From positions 1,736,001-1,800,000 of the forward strand of contig JAFKAC010000008.1 in the NCBI GenBank assembly GCA_025766275.1: DNA of 64,000 nt. Direction: 5' to 3'. The position numbers and the translations under genes were made by a program. This DNA is from Lactarius indigo. Taxonomy: Eukaryota; Basidiomycota; Agaricomycetes; Russulales; Russulaceae. Numbering within the stretch: the stretch's first letter is position 1; each line of letters opens with the position of its first letter. Below, piece by piece: positions 10,903 to 21,080 of the stretch. Below the pieces are notes generated by a model. That model saw only the letters and a program-made list of their open reading frames with translations, was not told the origin of the DNA and ran no database searches.

Positions 10903-12825
10903 ATGGGAGCTGAAGTCCCTCGCCAACATCATACAATCCTCGGTCAACAAGATTGAGGAGGTCCTCAGCGCTAATTCTTTCGTCCTCCCCTCGTCAAATG
11001 TACCATTCAGCCTTGAGTCAGAGGCGTCCCGCATGCACCCGAGCATTCAGTCTGCCGGGTTGCATATTACCTCCGCCGCCGCGCAACTCATGACCCTTGT
11101 GAGGCCTGCACCGTTGGTAATCACAGATGTCATGATGCAGGTGAATCAGATTTTTCCTGCGACCACCGCACACAGCACTAACAATATCAAGTACCACGTC
11201 TCTACTGCAATGCGTGTTGCAGTGAGTACCCATGTGGCAGAGATCCTTCGGGATGCGGGCTCCAAGGTATCGTCAGACATCCTATCGGTCGAAAGCTCTC
11301 CCACCTATCTTTATGTTTACCCAGGGGTTACATGCACGGGAGATCGCCAAGCCGACTGGGGTTCATCCTGCGAAGCTTGGTGTGTATCGGGACTGTATAA
11401 AATATATCCACTCACAAGTGTGCCATCAGCTCGGGTCCTTCGTCTCCTCGCCACAAATCACATATTCGTTGAAGTATCGCCAGATGTGTTCGCCAATAAC
11501 CGCTTGTCCACTGTTTTGGATAGTAGAAAACATGTCGAAGAGCTAATATCAAAGTGAGTCCTATCCTGGCTGTGATTGTTGAACACAATAAACTGACAGG
11601 TGACGTGTCTTCAGTCCCAAATCGAAGCACATTGGGACCCTTGGCATAGCGTCTATCATCGAATTCAGGTATGAATTCCCCTTCAAACTTATTCTTATCT
11701 GGGCTCTGACCGTCCTCCCGCAGTCTTGATGTGACATTCAAAAGTTCGTCTTACCTGACAGAGACACTTCTTGATCCCGAAATTGGGCATGCCACCGAAC
11801 CAACCAAGACGGCTTTGAACAAAGCATTCGGCGTTGAGGGAGATATGTGGAGCTGGTTAGAGAGCCCGGATAACAGATTGCGCCTTGCTAGTTTCGGCGC
11901 TGCGATGACCGGTTATAAAAACGTTTCACCGGAAGCCGCGCTCCTCAACGGTTTTGTTACTTATTACTCTGTCGATTACCGCCTGACCTGATGGACCGAT
12001 CCCACAGGGTGTGGATGGGAAAAGCACCCTCCTGGCTCACTAGTCATCGATGTTGGAGGTGGTGTTGGCTCGCAGTCATTGACACTCGCTCGTCGCCACC
12101 CCAATCTCCGCTTCGTCTTGCAGGACCGTGGGGCTGTGCTTGATGATGCAAATGAGGTACGATGAACATCGGTAACAGTGCCCGAATATATTTGTTCCTG
12201 ATGCGCCATTACTGCAGTACTGGAAGAAAAATATGCCCGATGCACTCGACTCTGGACGCGTGAAGCTACAAGGTCAGTCGCATTATATCACCGCATTTTT
12301 AAGAGACGGGCGCCAATATTCTGGTTTATCAAGCCCACAATTTCTTCGACCCGCAGCCACCGCAGGAGGAGGACGTCACAGTTTTTCTTTTATGCAGGGT
12401 CCTCCACGACTGGGCGGACGAACACTGCATCGAAATCTTGAAGCACTTGCGAGCTGCGGCTGGGCCCAAGACGCAGCTGATCATCGCCGAAATGCTGATA
12501 GAGTACGCCTGCGACGAACCTGCCGACCCCAAAATACCCGGCGCGCAGCTCTCAGTTCCCCCCAAGCCTCTACTACCGAATTGGGGTCGCGCAGGTTCTA
12601 TGGTGCATGCCACAGATATGATTGCGAGTTCACTTGTGCTGCTGAAACAAGGGTATGTGCTGATGGTCAGACGTATCATAGATGTTGAGTCTCTTCAACG
12701 GGCAAGAACGTACGATCATGGCCCTGCGCAACCTGCTCGACCAGGCGGGCTGGAAGCTCATCGCCGCGCACCGCGACGCTCCGTCTGTGTCGAGGTTCCA
12801 GAAGGTCATTGCTGTCCCAAAATAG
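10903..12825 (+). CDS. COMT-type O-methyltransferase (5' end uncertain)
   Basis: SAM-dependent O-methyltransferase of the plant-COMT/fungal family, probably acting on a small phenolic or polyketide hydroxyl. The first readable exon starts with [13 protein letters not shown] near 10907. Later exons give a winged-helix dimerisation region ([30 protein letters not shown]), the SAM motif [13 protein letters not shown] (about 12050), FVLQDRG, and the catalytic-histidine region [11 protein letters not shown] (about 12400). The last exon runs from [10 protein letters not shown] to KVIAVPK and the stop at 12823-12825. Eight or more exons. The last intron, 12624-12681, appears to be GC-AG. The only nearby ATG (10903) is one base out of frame with the first exon, so the true start is either in an unseen upstream exon or lost. 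Alternatively called a flavonoid-like or sterigmatocystin-like OMT; substrate not inferable. Confidence 0.75.
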
Positions 12826-14657
12826 GATGGGTACGCCGTTCTTCGTCGGAAGATTTGTTTCTCTTTTTTTTTTGGGTCCATAATCGCGAATTATTGTTTC
12901 TTTCCGTCTGAGATTGCGCCGATATTTCCGAATAGCGCATGTACTCACTATTCCCGCTGGTAGAGCAAGTGCCAGGCTCGTTGGTCCAAAAACGTACCGA
13001 CGTACGCATTGTTGTGTGGCTTGTACCCATAGACTTAAATGCTTTTCCATCTCACCTCCTATTGTCTTACTATACGGCTATTATCAAGGCTATTATGTTC
13101 GCATGTCTCAGCAGTGGCCCGCTTAAAACTGCTGGTATTCGCCCCAATGTTCATCATTTGACTGTTCTCGAAAGCACCTGGTGTGCCCATCTTAAACTGT
13201 TCCTTATCCACCTTCCCTCGCTTATCTCGTCCTGACTCCGCGCTTGCGCTCACTCATCTCCGCGCTCTCTACCGTTGCTCACATCATATTTATTCCGGGG
13301 TACACTGAAGTCGGGCCCACTACATTTAGTCAATGCGTATTCCTGATGGGGTGCCCTTTGAGTCGTAAGTACGTAACCGACTTTCGAGGACAATTTGTGT
13401 CTCTCCAGTCACTAGTTTTATGTTATAAACTACGGCCGTGCTCGAGTAACTTTCGTATGATAGAAAAAAAAGTATTAGATGGACTTCAAGTTGAGATCCA
13501 TGATATGTGTACCAGTGAGTGAATGAAGCTGACGATCATTGCTGGGTGGTGTTAGAACGGACACTTTCAGCTTGACTTTCAAGCCACACCGGTGTGTAAC
13601 TTGATAGTACAAGTTGCTACGAGTTCTATAATTTCCACGTCGAGTTCAAGCCTCACCAGTGTCAATTGAACTTGTAGCGACAGTAGTCTGCGTGACCGCG
13701 TGGGTACAACTTCCAATTGTTCCGTCCAAGTTCGGTCGTTACGTTAAGCCATCTGTCACAAACACCGTTGGCCACGTTGATCATCATGCTTATCGCGCCG
13801 GAAATGGCACGTACTGACCCACAGGTCGCGTGGCACCGTGGCTGCGCGGATGCGGGGTTCGGCTTCCTGACCTACTCCCAAGCCTACTCCTGACCTTCTG
13901 TGAAGGCCGGGCCATCTAGCGAGAGATGCACAAGGGAGCCAGTGCGACACCAAAGGATTGAACAACATCAGCTGTGGCAACTCTAAAACATGGCGCACAG
14001 AGGGGAGGAACAGTAGACGGAGTCATCTGTGAAAATGGAGCCTCCCGGGCCTGACCTTGGTCCTGATAGCCTTTGACAGGCTCCATTTTTGCAGATACTG
14101 CAAAGCAAGACATGGGGCCCAAAGCTTGGCTCAGTGACAGATGAATCAGAGAGGGAGCGAAAACGAAAAAAAAAACTCACCGAACCCTGCGTATTATGAG
14201 TAGGTTTCTCAACGCTCATTGGTGCCCTCACACGGGGCCACAGTAATACCGGACACCATCATGGGCGCAAGCATGGACGGTGATGCCATAAGACTCCATT
14301 CTGCGAGGTCATGCGGCCACCACCACATCACCGTGTTTGGTGCCAATTATCTGAACTTTACCTTTGCCAGCGGTATCACAATTAGTGCTTAATTATCCCT
14401 CATTCGCATGGGAGTCTTTCCCGGTGAAGCTGTCTGTCACAACCACCCCACTTGGAATTTTCGAGTTCTCCTCATGGTACCATACTCTATTACAAGGAGT
14501 ATGCGAGATTGTAAGTCCCGTAGGGACTCCAGGGAGACACGGCTGTCCAACGTATTCTCAACGAAACAAGAAAACCGCGTCGGGCCTGGGTGTCACTTAG
14601 ATACTCCGCTTGGAAAACTTGACGCTATCAACGCTCGGGATTGTCGCGAAAGCAATT
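12826..14657. other. Intergenic with short repeats
   Basis: No gene supported. Holds a diverged direct repeat of about 26 nt (13579 and 13647), an imperfect inverted repeat (14022-14098), and from about 14500 the left flank of cassette copy 3. Confidence 0.5.
14022..14098. repeat. Imperfect inverted repeat (hairpin)
   Basis: Arms of about 21 nt, 14022-14043 and 14078-14098, share the core AAAATGGAGCCT and its reverse complement, with a GC-rich loop of about 34 nt. Could be a small non-autonomous element or a transcription-related hairpin; no target-site duplication was identified. Confidence 0.55.
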
Positions 14658-15803
14658 CTAATAAAAAGATCGCAGAGGTCGCACGACGACCCATTCAGAC
14701 AAGGGCAAAAAAATACCCCCTTCCAAGCAATGCCTCACTTCCTTCATCAGCCCCTTCCGCTCCTCTTCGTCAGCAATTCGGGTACCATCACCCAACTTCA
14801 GACACCCCACCTCCATCATAGCCGACGACACCGAGTTGAGCGCCTGAAAAAGGCTCTGGGAAGAAGAGGCGGTGAACTCCGAAAGAGATGTCCCGTCTAG
14901 CCCCTTGTGGGACGAACAGTATTCCCCATGAGGGGCAAGGGCCCGTGTAGATGACAAGACCTGAAGAGACGCATCTTGGAGCATCTTTCGGAGATGATAC
15001 GAAAGGCTGTGGTTGCATGAGTCATTGCGCGGAATGCAGAGATAGATGTACGCGCGCACCCCATGTCGAAGCCTTGATGGAGTGCCCAACCTGAGAAGAT
15101 GCGATTGGTCGTGGCGAATGTAGATCTGCCTTGGGTGTACGCCACGACATCGGGCTCTTGACCATCGAGTGGCGGGGGGTTCTCATGGGTGAACATTACG
15201 AGATCAGCCTCTCGTAGAGTGAGGTGCCCGCCAGGTTCTATCATATTCGACTGTAAGTTCAGAACACCGTACCTGTTGACAAAGTATACTCAACTGAGCA
15301 AGTCACGCAAGTTCTGCAGCGCTGTTTTCCACCCCTCCACTGTCAGGGCTAAACACATCAGGCTCATGTTGACGAGATCAAACGTTCCGAGCATTTCATC
15401 TGGGAACGGTTTGGTAACGTCGTGTTCGAAGAATGTTATCTTGTCGACGTCTGGGTTGCCCGCCTGAGGAAACTTGGCGGAGGAGAGATCACAAGCAAAG
15501 ACCTGGACATCGCGATCACGGACGTCTGGCCGTGATACGAAGTCGAGGGCCCAAGCGCCTGTCCCCGTGGCCACATCAACTACTTTTCTAACTTGCTTGA
15601 TGTTAACTACAGGCGGTACGGTATTGGAGCCGAACACTGTCTTGAAGTGCAAATACTGGGTTTTCAACCTATTTGCAGTCGTTGTCTTTATGTTAAGATA
15701 AGTGACACGAGTCTAGTACACACCGAGAGACCTCTGAATTCAAGTTATTGTCGTCCAACACGTAGTACCCAGACTTGGTAGGGGTTTCAGACTCGGATGG
15801 CAT
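14658..15803 (-). CDS. SAM-dependent methyltransferase, copy 3
   Basis: Exons 15803-15724, 15668-15295, 15237-15060, 15006-14658 sum to 981 nt, 326 aa, all in frame. Motif I VIDVATGTGAWALDF appears here as VVDVATGTGAWALDF; then CDLSSAKFPQAG, HDVTKPFPDE, FDLVNMSLMC, and LLKPGGHLTLRE. The start MPSESETP aligns with MSSESETP of copy 1, which it resembles more than copy 2 in this region. Same fungal LaeA-like class; substrate unknown. Its 5' flank leads into O-methyltransferase and P450 relics, as in copy 2. Confidence 0.87.
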
Positions 15804-16090
15804 GATGTTGCTGGGGGTTGAGAGTCAACTAGCAGAGCTCCAGAAGAAATCCGGGATCCTCACCCCTTATATAAGCCATTCTACCCCCATCACACACTAA
15901 GCTACACCAATTCCGTTTTAATGAGAGTTTAGGAGCTAGAACACTCAAGCACAGTCAGTTCTCACGCCAACACGTAATGGCCGGCTTTCCTCACTTACTA
16001 ACACCGGTCGCATGAATATTCCTATCATACAAAGGTCGTTAGCACCGCCAACGACGCAACGTGACAAACAATGACACACGGATTGTTCGG

Positions 16091-16240
16091 CGAAGATGCT
16101 GAAGAACGGTACACCGGTCCTATTTCAGAACTGCAACGGCCTTCTGTAACCCCGTCCTCCCAGTCCGCCCAGTCGAGCAAGTTACGCAGGGTCTTGATCA
16201 TGCGCTCTCCCCCGTCGCCGAGACCCAACATCTGTGACAC
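16091..16240 (-). pseudogene. Relic of O-methyltransferase last exon (cassette copy 3)
   Basis: The minus strand shows GERMIKTLRNLLD, the counterpart of [13 protein letters not shown] in the intact gene. About 30 nt are missing after the following W, then the terminal KAVAVLK-like codons and 3' flank follow. Shortened and without an upstream exon, so not functional. Confidence 0.75.
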
Positions 16241-16242
16241 GT

Positions 16243-17229
16243 CTAGCCTTCAGCACATACGCTCGGTTCCTCAACAGGTGAACCCACTATAATATCTGTG
16301 GCGGGCAACCCTTCCCCCCCTGGCACACACCGCCTATACCTAAACAACGCGTGTCCCTCCCTATGGCCGTCCACCGGCATATCGACCTGACCCTTCTCGT
16401 CCAGATATCCAGCTGGGCTGAAACAGTCGCTATCAAACACTGTCGGATCGAAATTGATCACGTGCTTGTTCGGGAGGATGGTCACGCCCTTGGGGATCAC
16501 ATACCGGTCGTCCGTGGACGAGGCATACGGCACGCCAAATTGGGCCGAGAGCGACCGGCGCAGTGCCTCCATGATCATCGCGCGGATATGGGGGAGAGAC
16601 GGGAGATCGGTGGACGAGCAGAACCTACGCGAATTCAGTGTAGGCCCAGACTTGGACCTCAAGGGGAGCGAGGAGCGACCTGAACACAGTAGATGTTGTG
16701 CTCATTCGTGTATTACGATGATTACATAGCCAAAGCCATTGCCTGGGGCAGAAGGGTCGATGAACCAACCACAAAGCAGAATAAAGCCCCAAAGCCCAAG
16801 CCTTAGTTTAGTTCTTTGGACACGTGCCTTCTATTTTTACTCTAGACCAGGGCCATCTCTACCTTCGAACACAAAGTGAGAAATGTATCAAGCGGGATTG
16901 GCCAGGCTTCACGTTTAGTGCAACCATGACAAGTAATCTCTGTTTCAGAGGACTTGGAAAGGCTGGGGAAGTTGCAGAAGTACGCATTCTCCGGTGCACA
17001 GCCTGAGCATTGTTCCGCCGCACCCAACTGACGACTCTTCCCCCATGTTAGACGACACGCAGCATTAACTAGATTGTGGCGAGAACAGAAGTGCTCCTGC
17101 ACTGGGAGACGCAGATGGTAGTTGGGTAGGTCGAGAAAGGAAATGACGCCGGGGGAAGACGATGACTAAGGCCAACAATCCAATTGCGTAGACGGTTGAT
17201 GGCGCGCAGACCATGAATATTGCATAAAT
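16243..17229 (-). pseudogene. Cytochrome P450 pseudogene (cassette copy 3)
   Basis: Reading the minus strand from 17229: an N-terminal anchor (MVCAPSTVYAIGLLALVIVF) followed by basic and proline-rich residues typical of microsomal P450s. A large internal deletion follows, then from about 16640 to 16243 the segment DLPSLPHIRAMIMEALRRS, VPYASSTDDRYVIPKGVTIL, INFDPTVFDSDCFSPAGYLDE. It ends in a corrupted heme-binding loop (HALFRYRRCVPGGEGL) whose usual FxxGxRxCxG spacing is broken. The anchor start is divergent from the FMP52-like gene with about 70 bp between them. Probably an oxidase once co-regulated with that gene. Confidence 0.78.
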
Positions 17230-17300
17230 CATAGTGTGAGAGAAGTGGCGAGCAAGCGGAGTTGGTTCGGAACGCGGCTGCCTCAGCGTCTCAAACGAAC

Positions 17301-18430
17301 ATGTCTGGTGAGCCATCACTCACACTCACACACTCTTCCTTGTGAGATTCGAACTCACTACGACAAAAAAGCCCCGAAATCTGCACTCATACTCGGCGCC
17401 ACCGGCCAGACGGGTCGACACCTCTTGCGCGAGCTCATCGCTTCTCCGACGTTCTCGCGCGTCTGCGAAGCCGGGAGGCGCGTGACGCCCGCTGAAGAGT
17501 TGCCTGCGCAGGCGAGCGGGAAGCTCGAGCAGAAGGTCATCGACTTTGAGCGGCTAGACGAGGCGGGGTTGAAGGATGGCAACTGGGATGTCGTCTTCAT
17601 CACGTGTGTCATTTTATTCGCTCCTTCATCTATCTTGCGAATCGCCCACGTATAGGTTGGGCACGACCCTCAAACTTGCAGGTTCTCAGGAAAATTTCAC
17701 GAAAATCGACAAGGAGTGCGTGACGTCCCTTTTTTGACATTTCTCTCACACTTCATTTTGTGTCGTCGTGCACAGGTATGTCGTCAACGCAGCGAAAGCC
17801 GCCAAGGTAGACAAGGAACAACGACTGGTGTATATCTCTGTATGTGCCCCCCCCCCCCCTTACATCGGCTTCGGCCATTATCTCATGTTTGCTTGGCGTT
17901 CTAACCCGTTAATTGCCATTAACTCCAGGTGGGCGCGGCCAATCCCGGGTCTACGAGTTTCTATCTACGCAGCAAAGGCTTGACCGAGAAAGCGCTCGCC
18001 GAGCTGGGCTACAATGACACTATCGTCTTCCGTCCTGTCGTACTGGCGAACGTCGAACGACCTGAGGGTCGCCTCGTCGAGTCCATTGCCGTGTAGGTCG
18101 CGGTTGAATAGGGAAGTGCAGCGCTGACACCGCAGATGATATAGGGGGGTCACTGGCGTGCTCTCGTGGATCAGCCCTAGGTTCCAGATCGGGGTGCGTT
18201 CTTTTAAAGAGTATAATTTGATGGTGGTGGCGTGGCTTACGGTCGCACGTGCTTGCCTCTGCTTCTCTCTTTCATATCATTAGGTGGACAAACTCGCAAA
18301 GAGCGCTCGCGTCGCTGGTGAGCTGGGCACTTCTGGCCTGCCATCCAGCGTACGGACGACCCAGATGAATTGGGGTGGAAGAAATTTCACCTCTATTGAT
18401 AACAAAGGCGCCGTGTTCTTGTCGCGCTGA
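17301..18430 (+). CDS. FMP52/TIP30-like NAD(P)-binding oxidoreductase
   Basis: Seven exons: 17301-17307, 17372-17603, 17656-17715, 17776-17839, 17929-18092, 18145-18193, 18284-18430. They sum to 723 nt, 240 aa. The first exon is only 7 nt (ATGTCTG). The dinucleotide-binding motif LILGATGQTGRHLL is at residues about 7-20; the YVVNAAKAAKV and RLVYISVGAA segments and FYLRSKGLTEKAL (the SK/YxxxK-like region) follow. The C-terminus ends in GAVFLSR, matching the usual NNAGAL-like end of the family. Yeast Fmp52 is a mitochondrial atypical short-chain dehydrogenase relative linked to stress; the substrate is unknown. The 5' end is duplicated as a dead copy at 9682-9815. Confidence 0.85.
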
Positions 18431-19091
18431 ATGGTCCGTTTGTCTTCTATTCATTACGGTTTTCTTCCCTTCTTGCTATCCCCCGTTCTTAATTCTCAAG
18501 TATCCTCAGGCTCAAAGATTTCCATGACATGTCCAACTTCGTCATAATTGCGTGCTTGAATTTGATGTCTTTGCTTGGTCTCGATATTTGAAGCCATAAG
18601 CTATTCAACGCAGGGTCCTCGTTCAACTTTCGGCGACCGTACACGGAGGATTGCACGCATGCATTCCTTCTCCCTACCAACTGATCGGATCGCGTCTTGT
18701 CTAATTTCCATATGTGCGCTGGGGGCAGAATTTCCTCCCCTAGTTCCCGACGAACCGTAAACCTTCTCTTGCTAATGTATTCAATGATAAATCGGAGACT
18801 AAGATCAATTGCCATTGGGTGTCGACATACACCCACGCCGTTCTTCCTCGGACGTGACGTGGTCCGTCAATTCCGTGGTCTTTGTGTGGTTTGCCCCACA
18901 AGTCGACGATGTTTTTTGGCACCTCCCGGAATCGCAGTATAAGATATCCCTGCGACGTGTCACTGTTGAGCCGCACTCAAAGCTTGCCCTGACTAGCTCC
19001 GGCAGCAGCACGAGCACAGCACAGATCTGTGGCTCAGCTCACGTTCATTTGGTTATTCCATCTGATCCTTTCTTTTGTCCTTGCATAGAAA
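18431..19091. other. Intergenic, downstream of FMP52-like and upstream of lipase A
   Basis: A 115-codon minus-strand ORF at 18489-18836 has no recognisable domain and is not supported. The last 100 bases before 19092 resemble the region 20995-21090 upstream of the lipase pseudogene, so the promoter was duplicated with the gene. Confidence 0.5.
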
Positions 19092-20282
19092 ATGGCACTG
19101 TCCACTATTTTTTCTTGGTTGACGATCGTCGTAGCCTCGGTGGGCCTCGCGTCTTCCACGACATGCAAACGCCAATCCATCTCGCCGCTCTCCCCAGACC
19201 AGGTCTTTAGCTTCGCGCCGTTCACCCACTTTGCCGCCGCCGCGTTCTGCGACCCCTTGCTGATTTTGTCATGGAGCTGCGGAGGTGAGTTGTCTTTCCG
19301 TGCACCAAAATGTGCCGTTCCTGACTGTCCTCCAACTCTCATCGTCTAGAGCACTGCGAGGCGAATCCTTCTTTCGAGCTTGTCGACTCCGGAGGAGATG
19401 GAATCGAGGTCCAGTACTGTGCGCGCGTCGACAATCTGTGACTTTTTGCTCTGAACGCCTAAATGGGTTCTACAGGGTTTGTGGGCTACGATCCAGACCA
19501 CGACACGGCCATCGTGGCGCACCAAGGAACCAACGTGACATATATGTACGTGATTCAAATAACCTGAAAAAGAGTCGTCGACAAAACGGTCTCCAGCCTC
19601 TCCATATTGACTGACTTGAAACTGGTCCTCTCTGGCCTCGACCCGGGCTTGTTCCCCAGAGTCCCGTCCTCTGTCAAAGTACATAGTGGATTTTCCAAGG
19701 ATCAGGCGAGGTGAAAGACTCGTTCAAGTTCCGTTCTCTCGGCCTCCCATCCTAACCTCCGCCTCATCCCACAGGACTGCACCAATGGTTTTGTCAGCTG
19801 TGCGGGACGTGATCTCCAAGTACAACACCACTTCTGTGACGACCGTAGGGCACTCCCTCGGCGCGGCACTCTCTCTGCTCGATAGCGTCTACCTCCGGCT
19901 ACAACTGCCGGCCGACATCGGTGTCAGGGCCATCCTATACGGCCTACCGCGCGTCGGCAACCGGGACTGGGCGAACTTTGTCGACGCGCATCTGCCGGGC
20001 AACGTCACGCACGTCAACAACAAGTACGACCCGATCCCGATCCTGCCTGGGCGGTTTATCAAATACCACCATCCGAGCGGGGAAATCCACATCGATGACA
20101 CGGACGCGTGGGACGTGTGCCCGGGTCAGGATAACCCATCCAAGATGTGCATCGTCGGCGCGGTCCCAAACCTCTTCCACAGCAACTGGAGGGACCACGA
20201 TGGCCCTTATGGTGGCATTGGGTTTCCGTGTACTACTTCCCTATTAACACCTGATACTTTAACTATATCTGCTCACTTTTAA
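19092..20282 (+). CDS. Secreted class 3 lipase (lipase A)
   Basis: Exons 19092-19284, 19350-19418, 19476-19545, 19597-19710, 19775-20282 sum to 954 nt, 317 aa. Signal peptide of about 21 residues ending near ASST, then a dibasic-type CKRQ (KR as a possible Kex2 site), as in the three other lipases. The nucleophile elbow is VGHSLGAALSLLD; the acid is in NNKYDPIPILP; the catalytic His is in RDHDGPYGG. Alpha/beta hydrolase, lipase 3 family (triacylglycerol lipase or feruloyl esterase-like), secreted. Unlike lipases B-D it lacks the intron inside the CPGQDN codons and runs about 16 residues past the usual C-terminal cysteine. Confidence 0.87.
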
Positions 20283-21080
20283 AAGATTAAGAGGGGACAG
20301 TGGCATCGACAGCGCAGCCACGGAGGACACAAGCAGTGTTGTCGTCTACGAGTTGAAAAATCTGTGCTCACACGTTTCTGTTATCTGATCTCAAGCTGTC
20401 TAAGATTCCCTTTTCGGTTAATTCCTTGTCTCGTAGCCGCGATAAGATCACCTGAAGAAACCACAGATTGCTGTAGTATTTCTATCTAGGTATTAATACA
20501 AGTAGTGCAATTCCGCCTACGTACGAAAGCGGAAAGACCAATGCAGATTTCGTATTTGCTGACAACCCGATATTCTTAGTAAGTGGGTGGGACTCGGATA
20601 CTCGGATCCATATTAGGGGTTCGTCGTTACCACCACATATCCATCCCTCCTTGTCGAATTGTCTCATCACCTGAGCCTGAGACAATGTGCTGCCCCTCTA
20701 GTGAGAATGGTGCAGACTGAGAAAAGACAGAATCCATGTGTCCAGCAAATGGACCTGCCAGTGCCTCTGTCTCTCCTGTGGTGGCTTGCCTACCCCCTCA
20801 GGAGAGTCAGAGGCAGGCCCATTCATCAGACACATGGGTTTTGGCCAAGTCTGCGGCACACTTACCAGACGGCCAGTACATTGGATTTGGCTCAGCAGGT
20901 GGAGCGATTCTACAGGAGACAGGGGAAACCAATTTTTACTGGACGCACGGGTCAGATTTGTGGGATTCTCATCAGATGGCTTGCATCTCGTGACTGAGCG
21001 TTCTACCAGCGGCAGCGCGCAGATCTGACTAGGCTCACGCTCGCTTTGTTTTCATCTTGTTCCTCTTTTGACTCTACACC
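20283..21080. other. Intergenic between lipase A and its decayed copy
   Basis: No gene supported. Short ORFs at 20659-21028 read no known domain. The final 80 bases are the duplicated lipase promoter region. Confidence 0.45.

Larger units (their letters stand above)
14500..17445. repeat. Segmental duplication, cassette copy 3
   Basis: Homologous to 6650-9815 in the same order. This is the better preserved copy: it retains an intact methyltransferase, a P450 with readable K-helix and heme-side segments, and it joins directly to a full-length FMP52-like gene. That suggests copy 3 is nearest the ancestral locus. Confidence 0.85.

Noticed and set aside
17342..17358. tRNA-like T-arm (GTGAGATTCGAACTCAC)
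   Set aside because: No acceptor, D-arm or anticodon stem can be drawn around it on either strand; it sits inside the first intron of the FMP52-like gene and its dead copy.
18489..18836. 115-codon minus-strand ORF after FMP52
   Set aside because: No domain, no splice pattern and no similarity to its surroundings; a chance ORF is more likely.
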